A DNA stretch of 7,696 bases from Phycisphaerae bacterium (GTDB taxonomy: Bacteria > Planctomycetota > Phycisphaerae > UBA1845 > UTPLA1), in the NCBI GenBank assembly GCA_029259995.1, contig JAJDEC010000451.1:1-7696 (forward strand), in the 5' to 3' direction. The notes below the pieces were generated by a model. It saw only the letters and a program-made list of their open reading frames with translations, searched no databases and was not told the origin of the DNA. Shown in pieces: positions 1-5,600 of the stretch. Position numbers and translations under genes: made by a program. Each line of letters opens with the position of its first letter. The stretch's first letter is position 1.

Positions 1-169
1 GGATGGCGTAGGCTTCCTGGGCCTCTTTGAATCGCTGCTCCGATGCCTTGTCGCCCTTGTTCTGGTCGGGATGGTGCTGCTTGGCGAGCTTGCGATAGGA
101 ACGCTTGATTTCGTCCTGTGTCGCGGATCGCTTGATGCCGAGGATGTCGTAGTAGTCGCGTTTTGCCAT
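1..169 (-). CDS. dnaJ: J-domain chaperone DnaJ, N-terminal part (runs off left edge)
   Basis: Only the first 56 codons lie in the window. The protein begins MAKRDYYDILGIKRSATQDE and continues through the J-domain helices, with the invariant HPD tripeptide at residues 33-35 (QHHPDQNKGDK) and the closing F-KEAQEAYAI helix. The J domain stimulates the ATPase of DnaK-type Hsp70 through HPD in the cytoplasm. The opening closely follows bacterial DnaJ, which starts with the same M-A-K-x-D-Y-Y pattern. Whether the Gly/Phe linker, zinc-finger and C-terminal substrate domains follow cannot be seen, so a CbpA-type or other J protein is possible. The ATG at 167-169 (read on the minus strand) sits at the canonical DnaJ start and is preceded by a weak AGGCAGG Shine-Dalgarno-like stretch. 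It is divergent from the nitrilase gene. Confidence 0.9.
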   Translation of the reverse strand, partial: MAKRDYYDILGIKRSATQDEIKRSYRKLAKQHHPDQNKGDKASEQRFKEAQEAYAI

Positions 170-188
170 GCCTGCCTGTCAATCCATG

Positions 189-207
189 GGCGATGCGGGT
201 CATCGCC
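189..207. repeat. Inverted repeat GGCGATG-N5-CATCGCC in the dnaJ/nitrilase spacer
   Basis: GGCGATG at 189-195 is an exact reverse complement of CATCGCC at 201-207, with a 5-base loop. Seen directly. It lies between the candidate dnaJ -10 box and the dnaJ start codon, so in a dnaJ transcript it would form a leader hairpin; as DNA it could be a dyad operator. The same heptamer pair, in opposite order, occurs on the other side of the nitrilase gene at 1560-1580. Its role is unknown. Confidence 0.55.
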
Positions 208-217
208 GAATGGCGGG

Positions 218-223
218 ATTATA
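218..223 (-). promoter_or_regulatory. Candidate -10 box (TATAAT) of the dnaJ-like gene
   Basis: On the minus strand the hexamer is a perfect TATAAT, about 48 bases before the dnaJ start. No good -35 hexamer stands at 16-18 bases; the best is TGGCGA, matching three of six. The perfect -10 in a GC-rich spacer is suggestive, but the promoter is inferred. No CIRCE-type operator is visible in the spacer. Confidence 0.35.
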
Positions 224-301
224 TGGAATGGCAGTATATCGTCGCCAGACGAACGCCGTGTTTTGCCAATCGGACCCATAGCGAGTTGACTATTGCGTAC
301 G

Positions 302-1537
302 ATGCAGATCGCCTGCTGCCAACTTGAAGCGAAATCCATGGATTCCGCCGCCGACGTCTGGCCCGCACTGGAATCGCTGGCCTGCGATGCGGCCGCCACC
401 GGCGCGGAGCTCATGGTTCTTCCGGAAATCGCCTATCCGTCCTATCTGCTTGAGTCCACGGATCGATACTGGCGGGACGACATTGCAAGATCCGCGGTTG
501 TCGTCGAGCGGTTCGGCAATCTTGCAGGACGACTTGGCGTTTGGATCGTGGCGGGATTCGTCGAGGAGCGCGGCGACGATCTGTTCAACAGCGCCGCCGT
601 TTTCGATCGCACCGGGACCTGCTTGGGGATCGCCCGCAAGCAGTTTCTCTGGGATTGCGACAACGAGTGGTTCAAGCCCGGGCAGGAGTCTCTCGTCGTC
701 GATACGCCCTGGCGACGCATGGGCGTGCTCATCTGTGCGGATCTGCGAATGCCCGAGATCGCGGCGACGCTTGTCGCTCGCGGAGCGGAATTCATCGTGC
801 AGCCCACAGCCTGGGTCAACGCAGCGCTGGGGACTGGCGGATACTGCAACATTCAGCCGGAGTTCCTGGTTCGGGCGAGGGCGTTGGAGTTCGGCGTCCC
901 CTTCGCCAGCTGCTCCAAGAGCGGCCGTGAACAGAGCCGAATGGGCTACGTCGGCCAGAGCATGATCGTCGATTCGCAGGGGAGAACGCTCGCCCAGGCG
1001 CCAATCGACGGAGACGCGATGGTTATCGCGGAGATCACGCCGGCGCCGGGCGAGTTGCCGGATTTGGAAGACAGCGTTCTCGATCAGCTTCTCGCCGATC
1101 CACATCCCAACTTGCCGAATGATCCGGAACGCGTGATCTCGTTCGATGTTTCGAAAGGCACGCGGGGCTTCTTCGATCGGCTTTCGAGCGAGGGCGTGCG
1201 GACCGGTCGGCTTACCACGTCGCAATTGGAGACGTTTGCCTTTGCCCGACTCTTGGCACTGCAGCAACATCAGGTCATTGTCGCATTCGGCGGCGAGCCG
1301 GATGTGTCCCTGATTCGTGCTCGCGCGGCGGAAAATCGCGTGTTTCTGTGCGTTGGCGAGGAAGACGGCGTGCCCATCGTGATTGATCCAACAGGGCGTG
1401 TCGTTCGGCCCGCAGATGGATCGACAAGCATCATCATTCGACCTGCGGAGGCCGATTCGAAGCGATTCACGCCGGCGACGCCGATCTGGGAGCAGCGACG
1501 CGTCGGGACGTATCGTCTCTCAAGGTGCAGGACATAG
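302..1537 (+). CDS. Carbon-nitrogen hydrolase (nitrilase superfamily) with a degenerate second nitrilase-like half
   Basis: This 411-residue protein probably hydrolyses a non-peptide C-N bond (amide or N-carbamoyl type) in the cytoplasm; the substrate cannot be told. Residues 1-245 form a complete nitrilase domain: MQIACCQLEA first strand, catalytic Glu42 in LPEIAYPS, Lys113 in ARKQFLW, a structural Glu122 in NEWFKPG, nucleophile Cys145 in ICADLRMPE, then the RARALEFGVPFASCSKSG tail with IVDSQGR. Residues about 305-405 repeat the pattern of that tail (LIRARAAENRVFLCVG, then IVIDPTGRVV and EQRRVGTYR) without the triad, so the protein is about 130 residues longer than a usual 260-300 residue member. 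Start: an in-frame TTG at 293 also exists, nine bases upstream just after a stop, but ATG 302 gives the normal family N-terminus; neither has a clear Shine-Dalgarno. The fluoride channel gene follows after 69 bases on the same strand. Confidence 0.88.
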   Translation: MQIACCQLEAKSMDSAADVWPALESLACDAAATGAELMVLPEIAYPSYLLESTDRYWRDDIARSAVVVERFGNLAGRLGVWIVAGFVEERGDDLFNSAAVFDRTGTCLGIARKQFLWDCDNEWFKPGQESLVVDTPWRRMGVLICADLRMPEIAATLVARGAEFIVQPTAWVNAALGTGGYCNIQPEFLVRARALEFGVPFASCSKSGREQSRMGYVGQSMIVDSQGRTLAQAPIDGDAMVIAEITPAPGELPDLEDSVLDQLLADPHPNLPNDPERVISFDVSKGTRGFFDRLSSEGVRTGRLTTSQLETFAFARLLALQQHQVIVAFGGEPDVSLIRARAAENRVFLCVGEEDGVPIVIDPTGRVVRPADGSTSIIIRPAEADSKRFTPATPIWEQRRVGTYRLSRCRT

Positions 1538-1557
1538 TCACGGAGTCGCGAACGAGT

Positions 1558-1583
1558 TGCATCGCCGCCCGTTGGCGATGGCA
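1558..1583 (+). repeat. Stem-loop between the nitrilase and fluC genes
   Basis: TGCATCGCC (1558-1566) pairs with GGCGATGGCA (1574-1583) with one bulged G and a 7-base loop, giving a GC-rich 9-bp stem. It begins 21 bases after the nitrilase stop and ends 12 bases before the fluC Shine-Dalgarno GGAG (1596-1599). No T-run follows, so it is not a standard intrinsic terminator; a leader structure, processing site or DNA operator are possible. Its core heptamers match those at 189-207. Confidence 0.5.
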
Positions 1584-1606
1584 CGACATACCTTTGGAGA
1601 TTTTGG

Positions 1607-1993
1607 ATGGTCTGGCTTATCAATGCAGGGCTCGTCGGTCTCGCCGGCTTCGTCGGGGCCGTGCTTCGATTCGGCGTGACGCTGGGTGTCAACGCCGTCG
1701 CACCTCGTGGTTTTCCGTATGGAACGCTCGTCGTCAATCTGACGGGTTGTTTTCTGCTCGCCGCCGTGATCACGTGGCTTCGGGACAAAACAGTATCCGA
1801 CGGCGTCCGCCTTGCGATCACGATCGGCTTCCTCGGCGCCTACACGACGTTTTCCACGTTTGCCGTGGAGGTCTTCGATCTGTTCAAGTCGGGGGCCACA
1901 ATGCGGGCGACGCTCTACCTCGCGGCCAGCGTCGGCCTGGGCCTGTTGGCTGTCTGGCTCGGGGTTGTCGCGGCCAGACGACTGGAAGCCTAG
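1607..1993 (+). CDS. crcB: Fluoride ion channel FluC (CrcB)
   Basis: This 128-residue inner-membrane protein exports toxic fluoride down its gradient. Family marks are all present: G-A-V-L-R-F near residues 17-22 in the first helix, the GTLVVNLTGCF segment with pore Asn44, and the helix-3 break GFLGAYTTFSTF with the two Phe-box residues Phe82 and Phe85. Four hydrophobic segments (about 3-27, 37-58, 66-90, 103-123) fit the four-helix FluC subunit, which works as a dual-topology antiparallel homodimer; one full-length copy with no partner gene next to it fits the homodimer form. ATG 1607 follows GGAG (1596-1599) at 7 bases. It may be read through from the nitrilase gene. I see no fluoride riboswitch in the 69-base leader. 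The length is normal and all key residues are intact. Confidence 0.95.
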   Translation: MVWLINAGLVGLAGFVGAVLRFGVTLGVNAVAPRGFPYGTLVVNLTGCFLLAAVITWLRDKTVSDGVRLAITIGFLGAYTTFSTFAVEVFDLFKSGATMRATLYLAASVGLGLLAVWLGVVAARRLEA

Positions 1994-2048
1994 TGCACCC
2001 TCGATTTCTGCGTGCTGAATTGCGGTATTTTCAAGTAATTTGTTCACG

Positions 2049-2077
2049 TTGACGCTGTGGAATTCGGGTCGTAGGCT
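2049..2077 (+). promoter_or_regulatory. Candidate sigma70-type promoter for sdhCA
   Basis: TTGACG at 2049-2054 and TAGGCT at 2072-2077 are separated by exactly 17 bases. The -35 matches five of six consensus positions. The -10 matches three, including the first T, second A and last T. Initiation would fall near 2084, giving a leader of about 87 bases before the sdhC start. The position in the 177-base fluC-sdhC gap supports it; it is still a prediction from sequence only. Confidence 0.45.
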
Positions 2078-2105
2078 AGCTATCTGTTCTATGTACGACT
2101 GACTG

Positions 2106-2147
2106 ATTGCGAGAGTCGTCGCTGGCGCGGTCCGACTCATCGCGAAT
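2106..2147 (+). repeat. Long imperfect stem-loop in the sdhC leader
   Basis: ATTGCGAGAGTCG (2106-2118) can pair with the segment 2133-2147: GAGTCG with CGACTC, GCGA with TCGC and ATT with AAT. This makes 13 base pairs interrupted only by a bulged A (2139) and a bulged G (2144), around a 14-base loop. An 8-base palindrome TCTCGAGA (2147-2154) abuts it. The hairpin ends about ten bases before the sdhC Shine-Dalgarno, placing it in the 5' untranslated region of a transcript from the candidate promoter. It matches no riboswitch class I recognise. Confidence 0.55.
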
Positions 2148-2156
2148 CTCGAGATA

Positions 2157-2161
2157 GAGGG
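2157..2161 (+). promoter_or_regulatory. Shine-Dalgarno GAGGG fixing the TTG start of sdhC
   Basis: GAGGG lies 9 bases before TTG 2171. The next in-frame ATG falls in the first membrane helix, after the first haem-ligand His (His38), so this site and the conserved sequence downstream make TTG the likely start codon. Confidence 0.65.
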
Positions 2162-2170
2162 TGTGAAAAG

Positions 2171-2971
2171 TTGGCTGAATCGGCGTCCGCACCGCAATCG
2201 TTGGAAGCGCGGAATCACTTCCTGCTCCGCAGATTACACTCACTCTCGGGAATCGTGCCCATCGGCGCGTTCCTGATCGAGCACATGCTGACAAACTCCA
2301 TGGCGGCTTACGGCGGTCGGGAGACATTCAACGAGCACGTGCATTTCCTCCACAGCATGCCGTATCTGACGCTGCTGGAGATCTTCGGCATTTTCCTGCC
2401 GATAGCGTTCCACGCGCTCTACGGCGTCAAGATCGCGATGTCGGCGAAGCACAACGTCGCGCAATATCCCTACATGGGGAACAAGCGATTCACGTTGCAG
2501 CGAATGACGGGTTACATCGCATTCGTCTTCATTATTGTCCATCTCGCCAAGTTCCGATTCGCGCATTGGTTCGGCGGCGTGCCGTTCCTGGATGACAGTA
2601 TCCCGGACAAGTTCGAAATCACGCGACGCGGCCTGATGGAATGGCACGCGCTCGGGATGACGATGCCGGCGGGCGTTACGCTGACTATGTACGTCATTGG
2701 TCTGGCCGCCGCCTGCTTCCATTTTGGAAACGGCATATTCACGTTCTGCATCACGTGGGGAATCACTGTCGGCGAGAAGGCGCAGAAGCGCGTGTCGATG
2801 GGGGCCGCGGGGTTGGGCGTCGTCCTCTTCGCATGGGGGGCCGCGAGTCTGGTCGCATTCGCCAATGCCGATGCCCACACGCTCAAGGGCTGGGATGATC
2901 GCGACGGCAAGACTGCCGTTGTCAGCGAATCGACGGAGTCAGCGCAGCACGAGGCAGGCACGAGTCACTGA
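2171..2971 (+). CDS. sdhC: Succinate dehydrogenase cytochrome b558 subunit SdhC
   Basis: This 266-residue inner-membrane anchor carries electrons from the SdhAB dehydrogenase part to quinone. Five hydrophobic segments are visible (about 22-45, 64-92, 111-131, 161-197, 209-231), as in the single-subunit di-haem b558 anchors. Four His residues fit the haem ligands: His38 (LIEHML), His81 (IAFHALYG), His124 (IVHLAKF) and His184 (CFHFGNGIF). The first three are 43 apart, close to the spacing in Bacillus subtilis SdhC; the last gap is 60 because of an insertion around 133-158 (WFGGVPFLDD...). A hydrophilic tail of some 30 residues follows the last helix. The start is TTG 2171, supported by GAGGG nine bases upstream. 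sdhA follows after 66 bases and is surely a complex partner. No separate SdhD is expected for this type. Confidence 0.93.
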   Translation: MAESASAPQSLEARNHFLLRRLHSLSGIVPIGAFLIEHMLTNSMAAYGGRETFNEHVHFLHSMPYLTLLEIFGIFLPIAFHALYGVKIAMSAKHNVAQYPYMGNKRFTLQRMTGYIAFVFIIVHLAKFRFAHWFGGVPFLDDSIPDKFEITRRGLMEWHALGMTMPAGVTLTMYVIGLAAACFHFGNGIFTFCITWGITVGEKAQKRVSMGAAGLGVVLFAWGAASLVAFANADAHTLKGWDDRDGKTAVVSESTESAQHEAGTSH

Positions 2972-3037
2972 TCGTGCACGGAACAAGCAATACGAATACG
3001 CAACGCGATTAACATACTTCGATAGAGCAAGGCAATC

Positions 3038-5014
3038 ATGGCTGAAAAAAGAGTCGTCGTCGTTGGTGGGGGATTGGCAGGCCTGGCAGGCGCCATGAAG
3101 CTCGCCGAGCTTGGCATCAAAGTGGATCTCGTCAGCATGGTGCCCGTCAAGCGCTCGCACAGCGTCTGCGCACAGGGCGGCATCAACAGCGTCAACGACG
3201 CAACGCGCGCCCTCGGCGATGACGAATGGAAGCACCTCGACGATACCGTTTACGGCGGGGCGTTTCTCAATCATCAGCCGCCCGTCAAGGAAATGGCCTA
3301 CTGGGGCCCGAAAGTCATCGATCTGCTCGATCGCCTCGGCGTGCCGTTCAATCGCACGAAGGAAGGCCATCTCGATCGCCGGCGCTTCGGCGGCACGCTC
3401 TACAAGCGAACCGCATTCGCCGGCGCGACGACAGGCCAACAATTGCTTTACGCCCTCGACGAACAATGCCGCCGCTGGGAAGCGGAGGGCATGATCACGA
3501 AGTACGAGTACTTCGAATTCCTCGGTATCATCAAGGATGAAGCCGGCGTCTGTCGCGGCTGCGTCGTGCAGGACATGTTCTCGATGAACGTCCGTGAGCT
3601 GCGCGGCGACGCCGTCATGCTCGGCACGGGCGGCAACGGCCTGATCTTCGGCAAAAGCACGATGTCGATGATCTGCACGGGCGGCGCCAACGCCCGCGTC
3701 TTTAAGCAGGGCGCGAAGTATGCGAACGGCGAATTCATGCAGGTGCATCCGACGGCCGTGCCCGGCGCCGACAAGCTTCGCCTGATGAGCGAAAGCGCCC
3801 GCGGCGAGGGCGGCCGCGTGTGGGTACCGCGAACGCCGCAGGATTCGCGCGATCCGATCTCGATTCCCGAATCTGAGCGCTACTATTTCCTCGAAGAGCG
3901 CTATCCGACCTACGGGAATCTCGTGCCGCGCGATATTGCAACGCGCGAAATCTTCGATGTCTGCGTCAACGGCGGTCAAAGCGTCGAAAAAGATCGACTC
4001 TGTGTCTACCTCGATCTGACGCATCTGCCGAGTTCGACGCACAAGAAGCTCGAAGGCATTCTCAATATCTACGAGAAGTTTCAGGCCGTGAATCCGCGTG
4101 TTGTCCCCATGAAGATCTTCCCGGCTGTGCACTATTCCATGGGCGGTCTCTGGGTCGATTACGCCAAGTGCGAGCAATCGGGCGGCCTCGTTCAGGGCGC
4201 GCCGAACAACCACATGACGAACATCACGGGCCTGTACGCGATCGGTGAGTGCGAATACCAATATCACGGAGCGAATCGCCTGGGTGCGAATTCGCTGCTG
4301 TCGTGTATCTTCGAGGGCCTGATCACGGGATCGTCCGTCGAGACGTACATCGAATCGCTCAAGACCAGCGCTTTCGACATGCCGCAGTCCGTGTTCGACG
4401 CCGCCGTACGATCCCACAAGGATCATATGGAAGAACTCGTCGCCCGAACGGGCAACGAGAACGCCTACAAGCTGCATGACGAGCTGGGCCGAACGATGAC
4501 GGAAAACTGCACAGTCGTTCGCCACAACGACAAGATCAAGAAGACAATAGAAAAGATCGACGAGATTGCCGAGCGATACAAGAGCACGCCCCTGGCCGAC
4601 AGCGGTCAATGGACCAATCAGAACCTGTCATTCACACGCGCCCTGGGGGACATGATTCTCATGGCGAAAGTCATTGCCCAGGGCGCGCTCCAGCGCGACG
4701 AATGCCGCGGCGCCCACTACAAGCCCGCCTTTGCCATCGACGGTCTCGATCCCGACAGCAAAGAAGATCTGAAGACACAGGCCCGCCGCTGGTGCAGCGA
4801 ATTCAAGGCGAACAACGACAAGTGGCTCAAGACCACAATCGCTGAGTACACGCCGAGCGGACCGAAGATCAGCTACGAAGAAGTCGATACGAGCCTGATT
4901 CCGCCCCGACCGCGAACGTACGGCCTGAAGGGCGCGGACGAGATCATGAGCGTGTGGAACGCGGAGTACGCCGGCAAAAAAACCGGCAAGAAGCCGGAAA
5001 CCGTCGGCGCCTGA
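3038..5014 (+). CDS. sdhA: Succinate dehydrogenase flavoprotein subunit SdhA
   Basis: This 658-residue protein is the catalytic subunit that oxidises succinate to fumarate on covalently bound FAD, in the TCA cycle and respiratory chain at the cytoplasmic face of the inner membrane. The N-terminus carries the FAD dinucleotide fold VVVVGGGLAGLAGAMKLAE. His41 in KRSHSVCAQGGIN is the FAD-attachment His. Active-site residues are His237 (MQVHPTA), the RGEGGR loop at 255-260, Arg298 (LVPRDIATRE), His365 (AVHYSMGGLW) and Arg414 (HGANRLGANSLLS). The C-terminal helical domain follows and the length is normal for the b558-linked type. Fumarate reductase activity cannot be excluded from sequence. ATG 3038 has AAGG five bases upstream. 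A run of seven A at 4976-4982 codes for Lys-Lys near the end. The expected sdhB does not follow; the next gene is a VOC protein 59 bases on. Confidence 0.97.
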   Translation: MAEKRVVVVGGGLAGLAGAMKLAELGIKVDLVSMVPVKRSHSVCAQGGINSVNDATRALGDDEWKHLDDTVYGGAFLNHQPPVKEMAYWGPKVIDLLDRLGVPFNRTKEGHLDRRRFGGTLYKRTAFAGATTGQQLLYALDEQCRRWEAEGMITKYEYFEFLGIIKDEAGVCRGCVVQDMFSMNVRELRGDAVMLGTGGNGLIFGKSTMSMICTGGANARVFKQGAKYANGEFMQVHPTAVPGADKLRLMSESARGEGGRVWVPRTPQDSRDPISIPESERYYFLEERYPTYGNLVPRDIATREIFDVCVNGGQSVEKDRLCVYLDLTHLPSSTHKKLEGILNIYEKFQAVNPRVVPMKIFPAVHYSMGGLWVDYAKCEQSGGLVQGAPNNHMTNITGLYAIGECEYQYHGANRLGANSLLSCIFEGLITGSSVETYIESLKTSAFDMPQSVFDAAVRSHKDHMEELVARTGNENAYKLHDELGRTMTENCTVVRHNDKIKKTIEKIDEIAERYKSTPLADSGQWTNQNLSFTRALGDMILMAKVIAQGALQRDECRGAHYKPAFAIDGLDPDSKEDLKTQARRWCSEFKANNDKWLKTTIAEYTPSGPKISYEEVDTSLIPPRPRTYGLKGADEIMSVWNAEYAGKKTGKKPETVGA

Positions 5015-5015
5015 T

Positions 5016-5032
5016 TCTGCATGAAATGCAGA
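5016..5032 (+). repeat. Perfect 7-bp stem-loop just after the sdhA stop
   Basis: TCTGCAT (5016-5022) and ATGCAGA (5026-5032) are exact reverse complements around a GAA triloop, starting two bases after the sdhA TGA. No T-run follows, so an intrinsic terminator is unlikely. A 3'-end stabiliser or processing point for sdhCA mRNA is possible. Confidence 0.45.
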
Positions 5033-5052
5033 GGGCGCACGGCGAGTCGACC

Positions 5053-5063
5053 AGGAAGGGGAG
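5053..5063 (+). promoter_or_regulatory. Purine-rich Shine-Dalgarno choosing the ATG of the VOC gene
   Basis: AGGAAGGGGAG holds two overlapping Shine-Dalgarno cores, the nearer GGAG ending 10 bases before ATG 5074. The same frame stays open upstream into sdhA, with an ATG at 5026 inside the hairpin, but no ribosome site precedes that one. Confidence 0.6.
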
Positions 5064-5073
5064 TCGTCCCGCC

Positions 5074-5550
5074 ATGGGGAAACAGTCGCCGAAAAGCCCT
5101 GCATCCGGCGTCCATCGCGCCGTTCCTTTCCTGCATGTTGCAGATGTCGAAGCGTCCGTCGCTTTCTACGCCCTGTTAGGCCTGGATGAGAATCACGTTC
5201 TACGTGGGGGCGACGGCGGCGCGTTCTGGGGCCATGTCTGGGGATCGGGCGCTGGCGATCGTGTCGCCGAAGTCATGTTCGCCAAAGCAAGTGATCCGGT
5301 CGTTCCCGAGCAGCAGGCCGTTTTGCTCTACATGTACACGACAGACCTCAAGGCCCTGCGCAAGCGGCTGCTTGCGGGCGGCGTGAGCGACGGCGGCGCG
5401 TATTGCGGACAGGCCGGCCCGAACAAAGGCCGCCGGGTCGTTTTCGAGATTTCGCACCCGGACTACATGGACGAGGGCGAAATTCGCGTCGCCGATCCGG
5501 ACGGGTACTGTATTCTCGTCGGCCAACATGAAGGTTGGCCGGACAGGTAG
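5074..5550 (+). CDS. VOC (glyoxalase/bleomycin-resistance fold) family protein
   Basis: This 158-residue cytoplasmic protein is of the vicinal-oxygen-chelate fold. The first beta-alpha-beta-beta-beta module begins at VPFLHVADVEASVAFYALLG (residues 17-36), the classic glyoxalase opening, and the second at LLYMYTTDLKALRKRLLAGG (84-103), ending in GEIRVADPDGYCILVG (135-150). His21 is at the usual first metal-ligand position, but the Glu normally four residues after the Gly of DPDG is Leu148. Metal-dependent glyoxalase or dioxygenase activity is therefore doubtful, and a ligand-binding role as in bleomycin-resistance proteins is as likely. The substrate cannot be told. It lies between sdhA (59 bases upstream) and pepF (50 bases downstream), where sdhB would be expected. 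Nothing in it resembles an iron-sulphur protein. Sequence upstream of 5074 in this frame is sdhA out of frame and lacks family similarity. Confidence 0.85.
   Translation: MGKQSPKSPASGVHRAVPFLHVADVEASVAFYALLGLDENHVLRGGDGGAFWGHVWGSGAGDRVAEVMFAKASDPVVPEQQAVLLYMYTTDLKALRKRLLAGGVSDGGAYCGQAGPNKGRRVVFEISHPDYMDEGEIRVADPDGYCILVGQHEGWPDR
5519..5542 (+). repeat. Strong stem-loop at the 3' end of the VOC gene
   Basis: CGGCCAAC (5520-5527) and GTTGGCCG (5534-5541) are perfect reverse complements, extended by a T-G pair, around a 6-base loop. The stem lies within the last ten codons of the VOC gene, just before its TAG. No T-run follows, so a standard terminator is not supported. Confidence 0.5.
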
Positions 5551-5561
5551 CGATAAACCCC

Positions 5562-5583
5562 ACAGGCCGTTCAGTGGTCCTGT
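5562..5583 (+). repeat. Stem-loop immediately before the pepF ribosome site
   Basis: ACAGGCC (5562-5568) pairs with GGTCCTGT (5576-5583) with one bulged T (5578) and a 7-base loop. It ends five bases before the pepF Shine-Dalgarno, so it could affect pepF translation. It is the second stem-loop in this 50-base junction. Confidence 0.4.
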
Positions 5584-5588
5584 ATTTC

Positions 5589-5594
5589 GGAGGT
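5589..5594 (+). promoter_or_regulatory. Consensus Shine-Dalgarno GGAGGT fixing the GTG start of pepF
   Basis: GGAGGT stands 6 bases before GTG 5601, the best ribosome site in the window. It decides in favour of the longer protein with a signal-like N-terminus. The alternative ATG 5736, where a cytosolic PepF would normally begin, has only GGGG three bases upstream. Confidence 0.8.
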
Positions 5595-5600
5595 GGACAC

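Noticed and set aside
71..289. 72-codon plus-strand frame over the dnaJ start and spacer
   Set aside because: Much of it is antisense to the conserved J domain, and the translation is Cys/Gly/Ser-rich with no family resemblance.
290..1270. A 326-codon minus-strand open frame opposite the nitrilase gene
   Set aside because: The plus-strand protein has full catalytic motifs; the antisense translation is an Arg/His/Asp-rich shadow without domains.
1574..1606. Possible fluoride riboswitch suggested by GGCGATGGC before crcB
   Set aside because: The second strand of the pseudoknot and the CTGATG...CTAC element are missing, and only 24 bases separate it from the start codon. The heptamer is explained by the hairpin at 1558-1583.
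2939..4609. A 556-codon minus-strand open frame opposite sdhA
   Set aside because: It is the antisense shadow of a highly conserved gene, arises from GC-rich codon bias, and its translation resembles no family.
4954..5073. Longer VOC protein starting at 4954 inside sdhA
   Set aside because: The extra residues are sdhA read out of frame, Arg-rich and unlike the family; the ribosome site at 5053-5063 favours ATG 5074.
4976..5076. Programmed -1 frameshift at the A7 run that would fuse SdhA to the VOC protein
   Set aside because: The frame into VOC is open across the run, but the codon phase gives C AAA AAA A rather than a true X XXY YYZ site, and the VOC gene has its own strong ribosome site and ATG.
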